A DNA stretch of 64,000 nt from Nocardia sp. NBC_01327 (lineage in GTDB: Bacteria; Actinomycetota; Actinomycetes; Mycobacteriales; Mycobacteriaceae), in assembly GCF_035958815.1 (NCBI RefSeq), contig NZ_CP108383.1, forward strand, positions 310,001 through 374,000. Direction: 5' to 3'. Under the pieces are notes generated by a model. That model was not told the DNA's origin and made no database searches. It saw only the letters and a program-made list of their open reading frames with translations. Below are positions 36,060-44,314 of the stretch, piece by piece. The position numbers were made by a program, and so were the translations under genes. Positions within the stretch are counted from its first letter, which is position 1. Each line of letters starts with the position of its first letter.

Positions 36060-37013
36060 GCGGCGCGGCGCGGCCAGATGCCTGGCTCGCCGCACCGATA
36101 TGCGTGACCACACCGACTGCTGAATCGCGAGCGTGGCCCAGCCCGCCAAGGCCATCCCGGCCACATTCAACAGCAATTGCGCCACGCTCCCCCAGATGGT
36201 CGAGCCATTGCCGAAGGCCACACCCAGCGCGATATTGCCCGCGGCGGGGACGGTGGTCACCGAGATGAAAACGCCTGCCAGGCCAACCGATTTCGACGAG
36301 GTCATGGACAGCACACCGGCCGCGCCGGCGATCACCGCCACAATGAACGACCACTTGTCGGGCGTGTAGATGAAGGCGGTGCCGGGGCGGGGGCCGATCA
36401 CATCGTCGAGGGTGATCCAGCCCAGTCCGCGGCCGATGAGCGCCAGCACGATGGTGAGTGCGATCGCGACCACAAAGCCCAGCACCAGAGTGCGAATCGC
36501 GAGCTGCAGCAGGACGAAACGCCGTCGCACCAGGGCCACGCCCAGTGCGGCGATGGGGCCGAATTCGGGTCCGAGCACCATGGCTCCGACCGTCAGAATC
36601 TGCGAATCCGTCACGATGGCGATGCTCGCGATGACGGTCGCCAGCGTCAGAAAGCTCAGGAACGTCCAATTGAGTTCGGTCTCGTCGTAGGACCGCTGTG
36701 TCACCTCGGCCCATACGACCGAATCGGCGCTACTGCCCGGAGTGTGCAGTTCGGCTTCGAATCCGCTGCGCGACAACCAGGTTCCGACCTGTTCGATCTC
36801 GATACTGCCCTCCTGATGCACCTTCAGGACGCGCAGCTTGTCCACCACATCATTGGCGGCCTCCCGCGCCACCTGCGCCGTGATCACATCGCCCGGCGGC
36901 CGAATCGCGGCGCCACGGAAAACGGCGAGTCCGGTGACCGCCTCATCGTTCTCCAGGGCGGACAGAACAGCATCAGTCATGGCGCCTGGGGCCATGATCC
37001 GCAGGTGCAGCAT
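36051..37013 (-). CDS. DUF389 family membrane protein
   Basis: This 320-residue protein starts at ATG 37013 (MLHLRI), the normal DUF389 start; an open extension to 37193 runs into a repeat element and is not used. A soluble ferredoxin-like N-terminal domain (1-130) precedes six membrane segments. Conserved marks include SQILTVGAMVLGPEFGPIAALG. The family function is unknown. It is convergent with the terC-like gene. Confidence 0.88.
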   Translation of the reverse strand: MLHLRIMAPGAMTDAVLSALENDEAVTGLAVFRGAAIRPPGDVITAQVAREAANDVVDKLRVLKVHQEGSIEIEQVGTWLSRSGFEAELHTPGSSADSVVWAEVTQRSYDETELNWTFLSFLTLATVIASIAIVTDSQILTVGAMVLGPEFGPIAALGVALVRRRFVLLQLAIRTLVLGFVVAIALTIVLALIGRGLGWITLDDVIGPRPGTAFIYTPDKWSFIVAVIAGAAGVLSMTSSKSVGLAGVFISVTTVPAAGNIALGVAFGNGSTIWGSVAQLLLNVAGMALAGWATLAIQQSVWSRISVRRARHLAAPRRML

Positions 37014-37121
37014 GGCCACAGTCTGCCCCGAGCACGCCCCGATTCGCGGTACCCCGAACCAGCCGCGCATCAGGAACCTTCGTGCGAGACCCACCCCGCC
37101 ATCCGACGGCACGACCCACCC

Positions 37122-37211
37122 CGTCATCCCGGCATGCTTTTGGCCGGGATCCACGTGGGTCGAACATGCACTCCCAATGTGGATCCCGGCCAAACCCGCG
37201 CCGGGATGACG
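37122..37211. repeat. REP-like nested inverted repeat
   Basis: This 90-base element has an outer inverted repeat CGTCATCCCGGC / GCCGGGATGACG (37122-37133, 37200-37211) and an inner one GGCCGGGATCCAC / GTGGATCCCGGCC (37142-37154, 37179-37191). This intergenic build is typical of repetitive extragenic palindromes. It lies between the DUF389 and EamA genes. Confidence 0.8.
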
Positions 37212-37250
37212 AAGGAGCGCGGCACCGGGGAGGATGCCGCGCTCGGTTGA

Positions 37251-38204
37251 TCAGGCTCGCGCCAACCGCGGTAGCACGTCGGGCATTGTGCGTGCGGGCC
37301 GCGCTGCGACTTCAGGCTGTGCCGCCGGTTCGGGCTGAGCGGGCGCGGCCGGGGCCTTACGGGAGGCCAGCACCATGCCGATCACGCCCACGCCGAGTCC
37401 GGCAATGGTCAAGGGGTGCAGGGGTTGTGCGATGACGAGCCAGGCCAGGACCGCGGTGGTGACGGGGGTGGCGAAGAAGAGCTTGCCGACCCGGGTCGCG
37501 TCCCAGCGTCGCAGCATGGCGTTGAGCAGCAGGAACGCGCCCATGGAATTCATCAGCACCATCCAGGTCAGCGATACCCCGAACCGGCCGGGATCGCTGA
37601 TGTGGAAGTTGCCGCTCAGCAGGACGAGCACGGCGGCGAAGGGCGCGCTGGCCAGCTGGTGCACGGCGGTGGCGGCGCGGCTGTCCACGGTGGGGGTGAA
37701 CTTCTTCTGGTACACCGTGCCGAGGCTCAGGCCCAGCAGGCCGATGACGCACAGCAGCAGGCCCATCCAGGAGAAGGCCGACTGATCGCTGACGGCGAGG
37801 GCGACGCCGATGCCGCCGATGCCGAAGCCGATCCACTGCCGGCGGGTGATGTGCTCGCCGAGAACACCCGAGAAGAGTGCGATGACAACGGGATTCAGGC
37901 CCTGCATCAGGGCGATCACCACGGCCGGGACATGCTCGCCCATGGCGGTGTAGAAGGCCCCGAACTGCACGATCTGCATGAGGAGTCCGGCGACGATGAC
38001 ATGCCGCAGCTCCCGGCCGCGCGGCCAGACCGCGTGCACCGCAAGGCCGTACAGCACCAGCAGCGGCCCGGCGAAGGCGTACCGGGCGAACAGCACCACC
38101 ATCGGCGGGGCCGCGCCGACGCCGATGATTCCGACGATGAACGCGCTGCTCCACATGAGAACGAAGGCGGGCTGTGCCACGCCTTCCATGAGTCGATTCT
38201 TCAT
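37251..38204 (-). CDS. EamA/DMT-family transporter
   Basis: This 317-residue protein has ten membrane segments in two EamA halves, with a Pro/Ala-rich C-terminal tail. Drug/metabolite exporters of this family move small molecules out of the cell. ATG 38204 is preceded by the two-site operator region shared with the divergent CGNR regulator, implying that this exporter is its target. Confidence 0.88.
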   Translation of the reverse strand: MKNRLMEGVAQPAFVLMWSSAFIVGIIGVGAAPPMVVLFARYAFAGPLLVLYGLAVHAVWPRGRELRHVIVAGLLMQIVQFGAFYTAMGEHVPAVVIALMQGLNPVVIALFSGVLGEHITRRQWIGFGIGGIGVALAVSDQSAFSWMGLLLCVIGLLGLSLGTVYQKKFTPTVDSRAATAVHQLASAPFAAVLVLLSGNFHISDPGRFGVSLTWMVLMNSMGAFLLLNAMLRRWDATRVGKLFFATPVTTAVLAWLVIAQPLHPLTIAGLGVGVIGMVLASRKAPAAPAQPEPAAQPEVAARPARTMPDVLPRLARA

Positions 38205-38217
38205 CGCTACCTCTCAA

Positions 38218-38277
38218 GTAACCCCTTGATGTGGTTACTACCTTCCACTCCTTTCCGTAACCAGTCAAGGGGGTTAT
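38218..38277. promoter_or_regulatory. two dyad operators in a divergent promoter
   Basis: GTAACC-N9-GGTTAC occurs at 38218-38238 and GTAACC-N9-GGTTAT at 38257-38277, with centres 39 bases apart. The spacers CCTTGATGT and AGTCAAGGG are related as inverted copies, so the sites form a larger inverted pair. Site 2 overlaps the ribosome-binding region of the CGNR gene, and site 1 lies 14 bases from the exporter start. Confidence 0.8.
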
Positions 38278-38278
38278 T

Positions 38279-38845
38279 GTGGGAAGTATGTTCACCTTCG
38301 TCAGCGGCAACCTCGCACTGGACTTCATCGGGACGGTGCAGTCCCGGCGCGCCGAGTTCGCCGATCTCCTCGCGACCCCCGGCGACCTGGTCGAATGGAC
38401 AGTCGAGGCCGCCCTGCTCGACAGCGCGCCCGCGGCCGATCCCGCCGCTCTCGCCGATGCCACGCGATTGCGCGAAGCCGCCTACCGGCTGGCGCTGGCC
38501 GTCACCCACGGTGAACCGCTCGCCGCACCGGACCGGCAGCTGGTCAACGACCTCGCGCGGGGCACGCTTCCGGAACTCACGGTCGAGGCCGACGGCTCGG
38601 TAAAACGCAGCGGCACAATCGACACCGTGCTCGCCGCCATTGCCCGCTCGGCCGTCGAACTGATCGGCGGCGCGGATCGGGACCGGATCAAGGAGTGCGG
38701 GCGCGCCGATTGCACCCGGCTGTACGTCGACACCTCACGCGCGGGTTCGCGGCGCTGGTGCGATATGACGGTGTGCGGAAATCGGGCCAAGAGCGCGGCA
38801 TTTCGGGCCCGGAACACCGAAACCGACTCGCACGCAGCGCATTAG
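38279..38845 (+). CDS. CGNR zinc-finger/ABATE regulator
   Basis: This 188-residue protein has an N-terminal ABATE domain (FTFVSGNLALDFIGT) and a C-terminal CGNR zinc finger with ligands in ECGRADCTRLYVD and RRWCDMTVCGNRAK. It is thought to act as a stress-response transcription factor. Start is GTG 38279 or ATG 38288. It is divergent from the EamA exporter and flanked by two dyads; autoregulation is likely. Its stop overlaps the stop of the convergent GT87 gene by four bases. Confidence 0.88.
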   Translation: MGSMFTFVSGNLALDFIGTVQSRRAEFADLLATPGDLVEWTVEAALLDSAPAADPAALADATRLREAAYRLALAVTHGEPLAAPDRQLVNDLARGTLPELTVEADGSVKRSGTIDTVLAAIARSAVELIGGADRDRIKECGRADCTRLYVDTSRAGSRRWCDMTVCGNRAKSAAFRARNTETDSHAAH

Positions 38846-40290
38846 AGCGCCGAATATGCCAGCACCGGTTGCGGCGGCTGTTCCAATTCCCTTGTCGTAT
38901 CGATAATTCCGCGCGATTTCGCACGCACGAAAACGAAGAAGAACACGACCAGCAGCATCGCGCGGCCCCACACCCCGAACTGCACGACATTCTCCTGCAG
39001 ATCAGCCGAGCGCCCGGAGCCGAGCGCGTAGAAGTAGCGGAACACCCCGATGCCGATCGCCGCATCGGCCAGCAGGTACACCCCGATGAGCGACCACGGT
39101 ACCTCCAGCAGCACCAGGAACGGGATCAGCCACAGCGTGTACTGCGGCGAATGCACCTTGTGCAGCAACAGGAATCCGCACAGCATGGCCCCGCTCACAC
39201 CGACCCACGGATATACGCCGGTCAGCACATAGCGCCGCCAGCCCAGCCACGCCGCCAGCACGAATGCCGCCAGAATCAGCAGCGGCGAGGCGGCCGACAC
39301 CACGTTCTGGAAGGTGGCCTCACTCTCCGGCGAATTGCCGAACAGCGGGCGCAGACCCCAGTACCAGATGGAATTGGTGGTGATATCGGCCTGCCGCAGC
39401 TCCTGGAAGGTGATCGACGCCCGCCAGCCCTGGAAACCCGCCAGCGCGAACGGCAGATTGATCAGCACCACCGTGACCACGGCCGTCGCGGCCACCGCCA
39501 GCGCGCCGCGCACATCGAAGTGGCGCGAGTGCACGCCCGGCGGCGTCTCACCGCGGCACTCGACGGTCGGCTCACCGACCAGAACGTGAAGCAGTAAGGG
39601 CAGCACGAAGATTCCCGGATACAGCTTCAGGCAGAAACCGATGCCCAGCAGCACCGCGGCCGCAATTCCCCGCGCCCGCAACGAATATCGGGTCATGGTG
39701 GTCACCACGTAGACCGCGCCGACCGCCGTGCACACCACCGGTAGCTCCCAATTGTGGAAGGCGTACAGGATCAGCGGCGGTCCGGCCGCCCACAGCAGTG
39801 CGGCGCGACCGGCCAGCTTGCCCAGCATGTAGGCGGTCAGCAGCGCGAACGGCGCCAGCAGCAGCGCCGAATGCAGCAGGAAGGCGGCGTCATTGTCGGC
39901 GCCGATCGCACCCAGCCACATGAAAAGTCCACTGAGCACCGGGTATTCGACGGCGCCTCCGGTCAGCGCGCCGTCCGGGGTGATGCCGCCGGAGAGATAC
40001 GGGAAGACGTGCTCGTTGATATCGCGACCCAGCCAGAGGAACTGGATATCCGAATAACAGACGTGCGAATCCTTGATGGTGTCGAAGATCGTGCTGCGAC
40101 CGGACTCCTCGAATGGAGCTCCCGCACACCGCGCCTTGTTGAAGTAGGCGACCAGTAGTGTGACGGCACACACCATTACCGAGATGATCGCCAGCTGAGA
40201 ACGCTCCGCGTCCTCCCCGCGACCGGAGGCCGGCACCCGGCCCGCGCCGCGACCGGCGACCGGCACAGTGGTGACGGGTCGGTTCGACAT
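38842..40290 (-). CDS. GT87/DUF2029 membrane glycosyltransferase, second copy
   Basis: This 482-residue polytopic protein starts at ATG 40290, with about ten membrane segments. It is a paralog of the GT87 gene at 15782, sharing the Cys-rich first loop ending CYSD and the EYPVLSGL segment. It diverges from the rpsF operon. It is probably polyprenyl-phosphate-mannose dependent. Sugar and acceptor unknown. Confidence 0.85.
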   Translation of the reverse strand: MSNRPVTTVPVAGRGAGRVPASGRGEDAERSQLAIISVMVCAVTLLVAYFNKARCAGAPFEESGRSTIFDTIKDSHVCYSDIQFLWLGRDINEHVFPYLSGGITPDGALTGGAVEYPVLSGLFMWLGAIGADNDAAFLLHSALLLAPFALLTAYMLGKLAGRAALLWAAGPPLILYAFHNWELPVVCTAVGAVYVVTTMTRYSLRARGIAAAVLLGIGFCLKLYPGIFVLPLLLHVLVGEPTVECRGETPPGVHSRHFDVRGALAVAATAVVTVVLINLPFALAGFQGWRASITFQELRQADITTNSIWYWGLRPLFGNSPESEATFQNVVSAASPLLILAAFVLAAWLGWRRYVLTGVYPWVGVSGAMLCGFLLLHKVHSPQYTLWLIPFLVLLEVPWSLIGVYLLADAAIGIGVFRYFYALGSGRSADLQENVVQFGVWGRAMLLVVFFFVFVRAKSRGIIDTTRELEQPPQPVLAYSAL

Positions 40291-40382
40291 GGCCCCCACC
40301 CTAGGGGCCACGCCCGGTCAGCGGCTTCCTTTGGTCGGCGAGCAGGTGGATTTCGCTGCTCAGAGCAGGTCATGTAGCCTTG

Positions 40383-40429
40383 GCGGGTTGCTGACGCAAC
40401 GAACCCTCCTGCCATGGATCGTCCATGGC
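40383..40429 (+). promoter_or_regulatory. possible S6:S18 leader of rpsF
   Basis: Two hairpins precede rpsF. One has a GTTGC/GCAAC stem within 40383-40412, flanked by GGCGGG and CCTCCTGCC. The second is a perfect GCCATGGA/TCCATGGC stem at 40411-40429. Bacterial rpsF operons are often autoregulated by an S6:S18-binding leader. Match to that motif is not verified. Confidence 0.35.
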
Positions 40430-40459
40430 CGTTTAAGCCCATAGGAGGTGATGAGGTCC

Positions 40460-40750
40460 GTGCGTCATTATGAAGTGATGGTTATCCTCGATCCGAGCCT
40501 GGACGAGCGCACCGTTGGCCCGAACCTGAACACCATGCTCGGCGTGGTTGGTCAGGAAGGCGGCAAGGTCGACAACGTCGACATCTGGGGCAAGCGTCGT
40601 CTCGCTTACGAGATCGCCAAGCAGGCCGAAGGCATCTACGCGGTGGTCAAGCTGACCGCCGAGTCCGCCACGGTCAGCGAACTCGATCGCCAGCTGGGAC
40701 TGAACGAGTCGGTGCTGCGCACCAAGGTGCTGCGGCTCGGCAAGAAGTAG
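40460..40750 (+). CDS. rpsF: 30S ribosomal protein bS6
   Basis: This 96-residue protein begins [18 protein letters not shown] after the start and contains the bS6 core [25 protein letters not shown] 40460 is used rather than ATG 40451 because the AGGAGGTG at 40442-40449 is properly spaced only for the GTG. First gene of the rpsF-ssb-rpsR-rplI operon. Confidence 0.97.
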   Translation: MRHYEVMVILDPSLDERTVGPNLNTMLGVVGQEGGKVDNVDIWGKRRLAYEIAKQAEGIYAVVKLTAESATVSELDRQLGLNESVLRTKVLRLGKK

Positions 40751-40857
40751 GTCCTGTCCTCCCGCATGTGCGCTCACACAGCGTCGGTCTGTATCTCTAG
40801 GCTGACTGCCAACAGGCGAGTGCACTGCGGACTGCACCGGATATAGCAGGAGGAACC

Positions 40858-41439
40858 ATGGCAGCAGGCGACACGGTCATCACCGTCATCGGAAACTTGA
40901 CGGCTGACCCCGAGCTTCGATTCACGCCCGCGGGAGCGGCCGTCGCGAACTTCACGGTCGCGTCGACTCCCCGTGTGTTCGACCGTAATACCAATGAATG
41001 GAAAGACGGCGAAGCGCTTTTCTTGCGCTGCAACATCTGGCGAGAAGCTGCGGAAAATGTCGCCGAGAGCCTGACCCGTGGATCTCGGGTGATCGTGAGT
41101 GGACGGCTGAAGCAGCGCTCCTATGAAACCCGCGAGGGTGAGAAGCGCACAGTCGTCGAACTCGAGGTCGAAGAGGTCGGTCCGTCCCTGAAGTACGCGA
41201 CCGCGAAGATCAACAAAACCACCCGTGGCGGTGGCGGCGGAGGTTTCGCGGGCGGCGGCGGCGCTCCCCAGGGGGGCGGCGGTCAGGGCGGCGGCGGAGG
41301 TTTCTCCGGCGGCGGTGCAAACAGTGGCAGTGGCGGAGGTCGTGGCGGCCAGAGTGCCGGCGACGACCCGTGGGGCAGTGCGCCCGCGGCCGGCTCCTTC
41401 GGGGGCGGGCAGCAGATGGACGATGAACCGCCGTTCTAG
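40858..41439 (+). CDS. ssb: single-stranded DNA-binding protein
   Basis: This 193-residue protein has an N-terminal OB fold ([20 protein letters not shown]) and a long Gly-rich, low-complexity tail, and ends in the acidic tip DDEPPF that recruits replication and repair partners. It lies between rpsF and rpsR as in mycobacteria, and an AGGAGG-like site precedes the ATG. Confidence 0.97.
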   Translation: MAAGDTVITVIGNLTADPELRFTPAGAAVANFTVASTPRVFDRNTNEWKDGEALFLRCNIWREAAENVAESLTRGSRVIVSGRLKQRSYETREGEKRTVVELEVEEVGPSLKYATAKINKTTRGGGGGGFAGGGGAPQGGGGQGGGGGFSGGGANSGSGGGRGGQSAGDDPWGSAPAAGSFGGGQQMDDEPPF

Positions 41440-41493
41440 ACAACGGCATTCGCAGGGAGCCACCGGCTCCCCCAGGATTACGGAGTAAAACCC

Positions 41494-41745
41494 ATGGCCA
41501 AAGCACCGGCACGCGAGAAGGTGCTGAAGAAGAAGGCTTGCGCCTTCTGCAAGGAAGCAAAGACCGGCAGCGTCAACATCGACTACAAGGACACCGCGCT
41601 GCTGCGCAAGTACGTGTCCGATCGCGGCAAGATCCGCGCACGTCGTGTGACCGGCAACTGCGTGCAGCACCAGCGCGACATTGCCGTAGCCGTCAAGAAC
41701 TCCCGTGAGGTGGCTCTGCTGCCTTACGTGTCCACGGCTCGCTGA
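41494..41745 (+). CDS. rpsR: 30S ribosomal protein bS18, zinc-type
   Basis: This 83-residue protein carries CAFCKE plus a downstream Cys in TGNCVQHQ, so it is the zinc-binding (C+) paralog form, as rpsR1 of M. tuberculosis. Actinobacteria often encode a zinc-free copy elsewhere for zinc starvation. Third gene of the operon. Confidence 0.96.
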   Translation: MAKAPAREKVLKKKACAFCKEAKTGSVNIDYKDTALLRKYVSDRGKIRARRVTGNCVQHQRDIAVAVKNSREVALLPYVSTAR

Positions 41746-41762
41746 GAAGGGAAGACACAGCA

Positions 41763-42218
41763 ATGAAGTTGATCCTGACTGCTGATGTTGACAACCTCGG
41801 TGCGCCCGGCGACACCGTTGAGGTCAAGGACGGTTACGGCCGTAACTTCCTGCTCCCCCGCGGACTGGCGATTTCCGCCACCCGCGGTGCCGAGAAGCAG
41901 GTTGCGGGCATCCGTCGTGCCCAGGACGCGCGCAAGGTGCGCGACCTGGATCACGCCAACGAGCTGAAGCAGGCCATCGAAGGCCTGACGGGCGTGGCGC
42001 TGTCGGTGAAGACCGCCGGCACCGGCAAGCTCTTCGGTTCGGTCACCACCGCCGACGTCGCGGCAGCCATCAAGGTTGCCGGCGGCCCGGTCGTCGACAA
42101 GCGCAGCATCGAGCTGCCGAAGGCTCACATCAAGAGCACCGGCAAGCACAATGTCGTGGTGCACCTGCACCCCGATGTGGCTGCCAAGTTCGACCTGCAG
42201 GTCAACGGCGCCGAGTAA
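41763..42218 (+). CDS. rplI: 50S ribosomal protein bL9
   Basis: This 151-residue protein has an N-terminal domain typical of bL9 ([31 protein letters not shown]), then a connecting helix and a C-terminal domain. ATG 41763 lies shortly after rpsR. A hairpin follows the gene and a long non-coding gap separates it from dnaB. Confidence 0.97.
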   Translation: MKLILTADVDNLGAPGDTVEVKDGYGRNFLLPRGLAISATRGAEKQVAGIRRAQDARKVRDLDHANELKQAIEGLTGVALSVKTAGTGKLFGSVTTADVAAAIKVAGGPVVDKRSIELPKAHIKSTGKHNVVVHLHPDVAAKFDLQVNGAE

Positions 42219-42231
42219 TTCGGCCCGAGAG

Positions 42232-42271
42232 CGGAGGCCATCTTCGCACCTAGGTGCGTGGGTGGCCTCCG
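42232..42271 (+). terminator. terminator of the rpsF operon
   Basis: An outer 9-bp stem (42232-42240 with 42263-42271) encloses a perfect inner stem around CGCACC/GGTGCG (42245-42258). It lies 14 bases after the rplI stop and is followed by ATTCTGTCT. Confidence 0.75.
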
Positions 42272-42487
42272 ATTCTGTCTGTCCGGTATAGGTTTGCCAG
42301 GTATTGCCTATTTCGCCTCGCGAGTTGTGCTCGTGGGGCATCGCCATGCGTGCTTCGGAGTGTTCGCCCGGGGTGTGTATGACAAAGCAAACCAACCATT
42401 CGCATTGTGTAGCAGGTCACATGCCTGACGAATGCCGTTCACTCAACACGCCCGAAGGTGGACGTCCAGCGACACGCCGGACCAATT

Positions 42488-42627
42488 TGATCCACAGTTG
42501 CGTTCACTGAGAAATGGCCCACTACCTGGGTGTTGATGGACCCGGCCGATTGTTGTCCCCACGTTATGCACAGGGGGTGCACAACGGTTGGTGAACAACA
42601 CCCACTTTGTCCACAGGTGTATCCACA
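42488..42627 (+). promoter_or_regulatory. cluster of DnaA-box-like sites upstream of dnaB
   Basis: On the plus strand: TGATCCACA (42488-42496), TTGTCCCCA (42553-42561), TTATGCACA (42564-42572), TTGTCCACA (42607-42615) and GTATCCACA (42619-42627). TTGTCCACA equals the mycobacterial DnaA box; the others differ by one base from TTATCCACA or TTGTCCACA. Five same-strand sites within 140 bases is unlikely by chance at this GC content. Confidence 0.6.
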
Positions 42628-42839
42628 GCTCGGTTTGGCGGGTGCCTGTCCGGTCGCCTAGGTTCGCATCATTGTCGTGACCACAGCCCCGGGGACGGCA
42701 CGATTCCCGACACCCACCACACGGCACCACCGGTTTGCCGATATCCGCCGGTAGCGACGCGTCGCTGCCCGAAAGTGTCGGTGCACAGGCGTAGAAACGG
42801 TGATGTCGCATCCGGGCCGGACGAGAGAGGACGGTCGAC

Positions 42840-44234
42840 ATGGCAGTCGTCGACGATCGCGGCCACGATGAGCACGGACCTTCGGAGTACCGCGAGGCGC
42901 CCGGTGAGGATTTCGGCCGCCAGCCTCCGCACGATATGGCCGCGGAGCAGTCGGTGCTGGGCGGCATGCTGCTGTCCAAGGACGCCATTGCCGATGTCAT
43001 CGAGGTCATCCGCCCCGGCGATTTCTACCGTCCCGCGCACCAGGCCATCTACGACGCCATCCTGGATCTCTACGGCCGCGGCGAACCCGCCGACCCGGTG
43101 ACCGTCTCCGCCACCCTCGACCGACGCGGCGAACTCAAGCGCATCGGCGGACCCCCCTACCTCGTCACCCTGACCCAAACGGTCCCCACCGCGGCCAATG
43201 CCGGCTACTACGCCGAAATCGTTGCGGAGAAGGCGATCCTGCGCCGCCTGGTCGAAGCCGGCACCCGCATCGTCCAGTACGGCTACGCCGGCGCCGACGG
43301 CCAGGACGTGGCCGAAGTCGTAGACCGCGCCCAAGCCGAACTCTACGAAGTCACCGAACGCCGCTCCAGCGAAGACTTCCTCCCCCTGGAAGAACTCCTC
43401 CAGCCCACGATGGACGAAATCGACTCCATCGCCAGCCGCGGCGGCATCTCCCTCGGCGTCCCCACCGGCTTCACCGAACTCGACGAACTAACCAACGGCC
43501 TACACCCGGGCCAGATGATCATCGTCGCGGCCCGACCCGGCGTGGGCAAATCCACGCTGGGAATGGATTTCATGCGGAGTTGCTCGATCAAGAATGGCTT
43601 GGCGAGCGTTATTTTCTCCCTGGAAATGAGCCGCACGGAAATCGTCATGCGCCTACTATCGGCCGAGGCGAAAATCAAACTCGCCGATATGCGTTCGGGT
43701 CGCATGAGCGACGACGATTGGACACGGCTCGCCCGCCGCATGAGCGAAATCAGTGAGGCGCCGCTCTTCGTGGATGATTCGCCGAACCTCACTATGATGG
43801 AGATCCGCGCCAAGGCTCGTCGGCTCAAGCAGCGCAATGACATCCGCCTGATCGTGGTCGACTATCTGCAGCTCATGAGCTCGGGCAAGAAGGTCGAATC
43901 CCGCCAGCAAGAAGTCTCGGAATTCTCCCGAAGCCTCAAACTGATGGCGAAGGAATTGGAAGTTCCGGTTATTGCCATCAGTCAGTTGAACCGTGGTCCC
44001 GAACAGCGCACCGATAAGCGGCCGATGGTTTCCGATCTCCGCGAATCGGGCTCGCTCGAACAGGATGCGGACATGGTTATCCTCTTGCATCGCCCTGATG
44101 CATTCGAAAGAGATGACCCTCGCGGTGGCGAAGCCGACCTCATTGTCGGTAAACACCGAAATGGCCCCACCGCCACTATTACCGTGGCACATCAGCTGCA
44201 CCTGAGCCGGTTCGTCGATATGGCGCGCGGCTGA
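42840..44234 (+). CDS. dnaB: replicative DNA helicase DnaB
   Basis: This 464-residue protein has a short acidic N-terminal extension, the DnaB N-terminal domain, and a RecA-like ATPase with Walker A ARPGVGKST near 231-239 and Walker B-like LIVVDYLQLM; ISQLNRGPEQR and GSLEQDADMV follow. ATG 42840. Unlike M. tuberculosis DnaB there is no intein; the ATPase reads through without interruption. It unwinds DNA ahead of the fork. Confidence 0.97.
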   Translation: MAVVDDRGHDEHGPSEYREAPGEDFGRQPPHDMAAEQSVLGGMLLSKDAIADVIEVIRPGDFYRPAHQAIYDAILDLYGRGEPADPVTVSATLDRRGELKRIGGPPYLVTLTQTVPTAANAGYYAEIVAEKAILRRLVEAGTRIVQYGYAGADGQDVAEVVDRAQAELYEVTERRSSEDFLPLEELLQPTMDEIDSIASRGGISLGVPTGFTELDELTNGLHPGQMIIVAARPGVGKSTLGMDFMRSCSIKNGLASVIFSLEMSRTEIVMRLLSAEAKIKLADMRSGRMSDDDWTRLARRMSEISEAPLFVDDSPNLTMMEIRAKARRLKQRNDIRLIVVDYLQLMSSGKKVESRQQEVSEFSRSLKLMAKELEVPVIAISQLNRGPEQRTDKRPMVSDLRESGSLEQDADMVILLHRPDAFERDDPRGGEADLIVGKHRNGPTATITVAHQLHLSRFVDMARG

Positions 44235-44253
44235 TCGCAGCCCGGAAGGATCG

Positions 44254-44288
44254 TGTCCGAATGTGACGGTTAATCGTCATTGCGGACA
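44254..44288. promoter_or_regulatory. extended dyad upstream of the GlxA-type gene
   Basis: TGTCCGAATGTGACG (44254-44268) is mirrored by CGTCATTGCGGACA (44275-44288) with one single-base shift. The inner part TGACG-N6-CGTCA is perfect. It lies 27 to 61 bases before the start codon and is a candidate autoregulatory operator. Confidence 0.65.
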
Positions 44289-44314
44289 TGTGGTGGGTTG
44301 GAGAGGATGGGGGC

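Larger units (their letters stand above)
42219..42839. other. non-coding gap before dnaB with DnaA-box-like cluster
   Basis: These 621 bases hold a terminator after rplI and, at 42488-42627, five sequences matching the DnaA box with no or one mismatch. No convincing small gene was found. The promoter of dnaB must lie here. Confidence 0.6.

Noticed and set aside
37014..37193. Extension of the DUF389 gene upstream of ATG 37013
   Set aside because: It runs through the REP-like repeat; DUF389 proteins start MLHLR.
42304..42510. 68-residue frame in the rplI-dnaB gap
   Set aside because: No coding-like codon use; lies across the DnaA-box-like cluster region.
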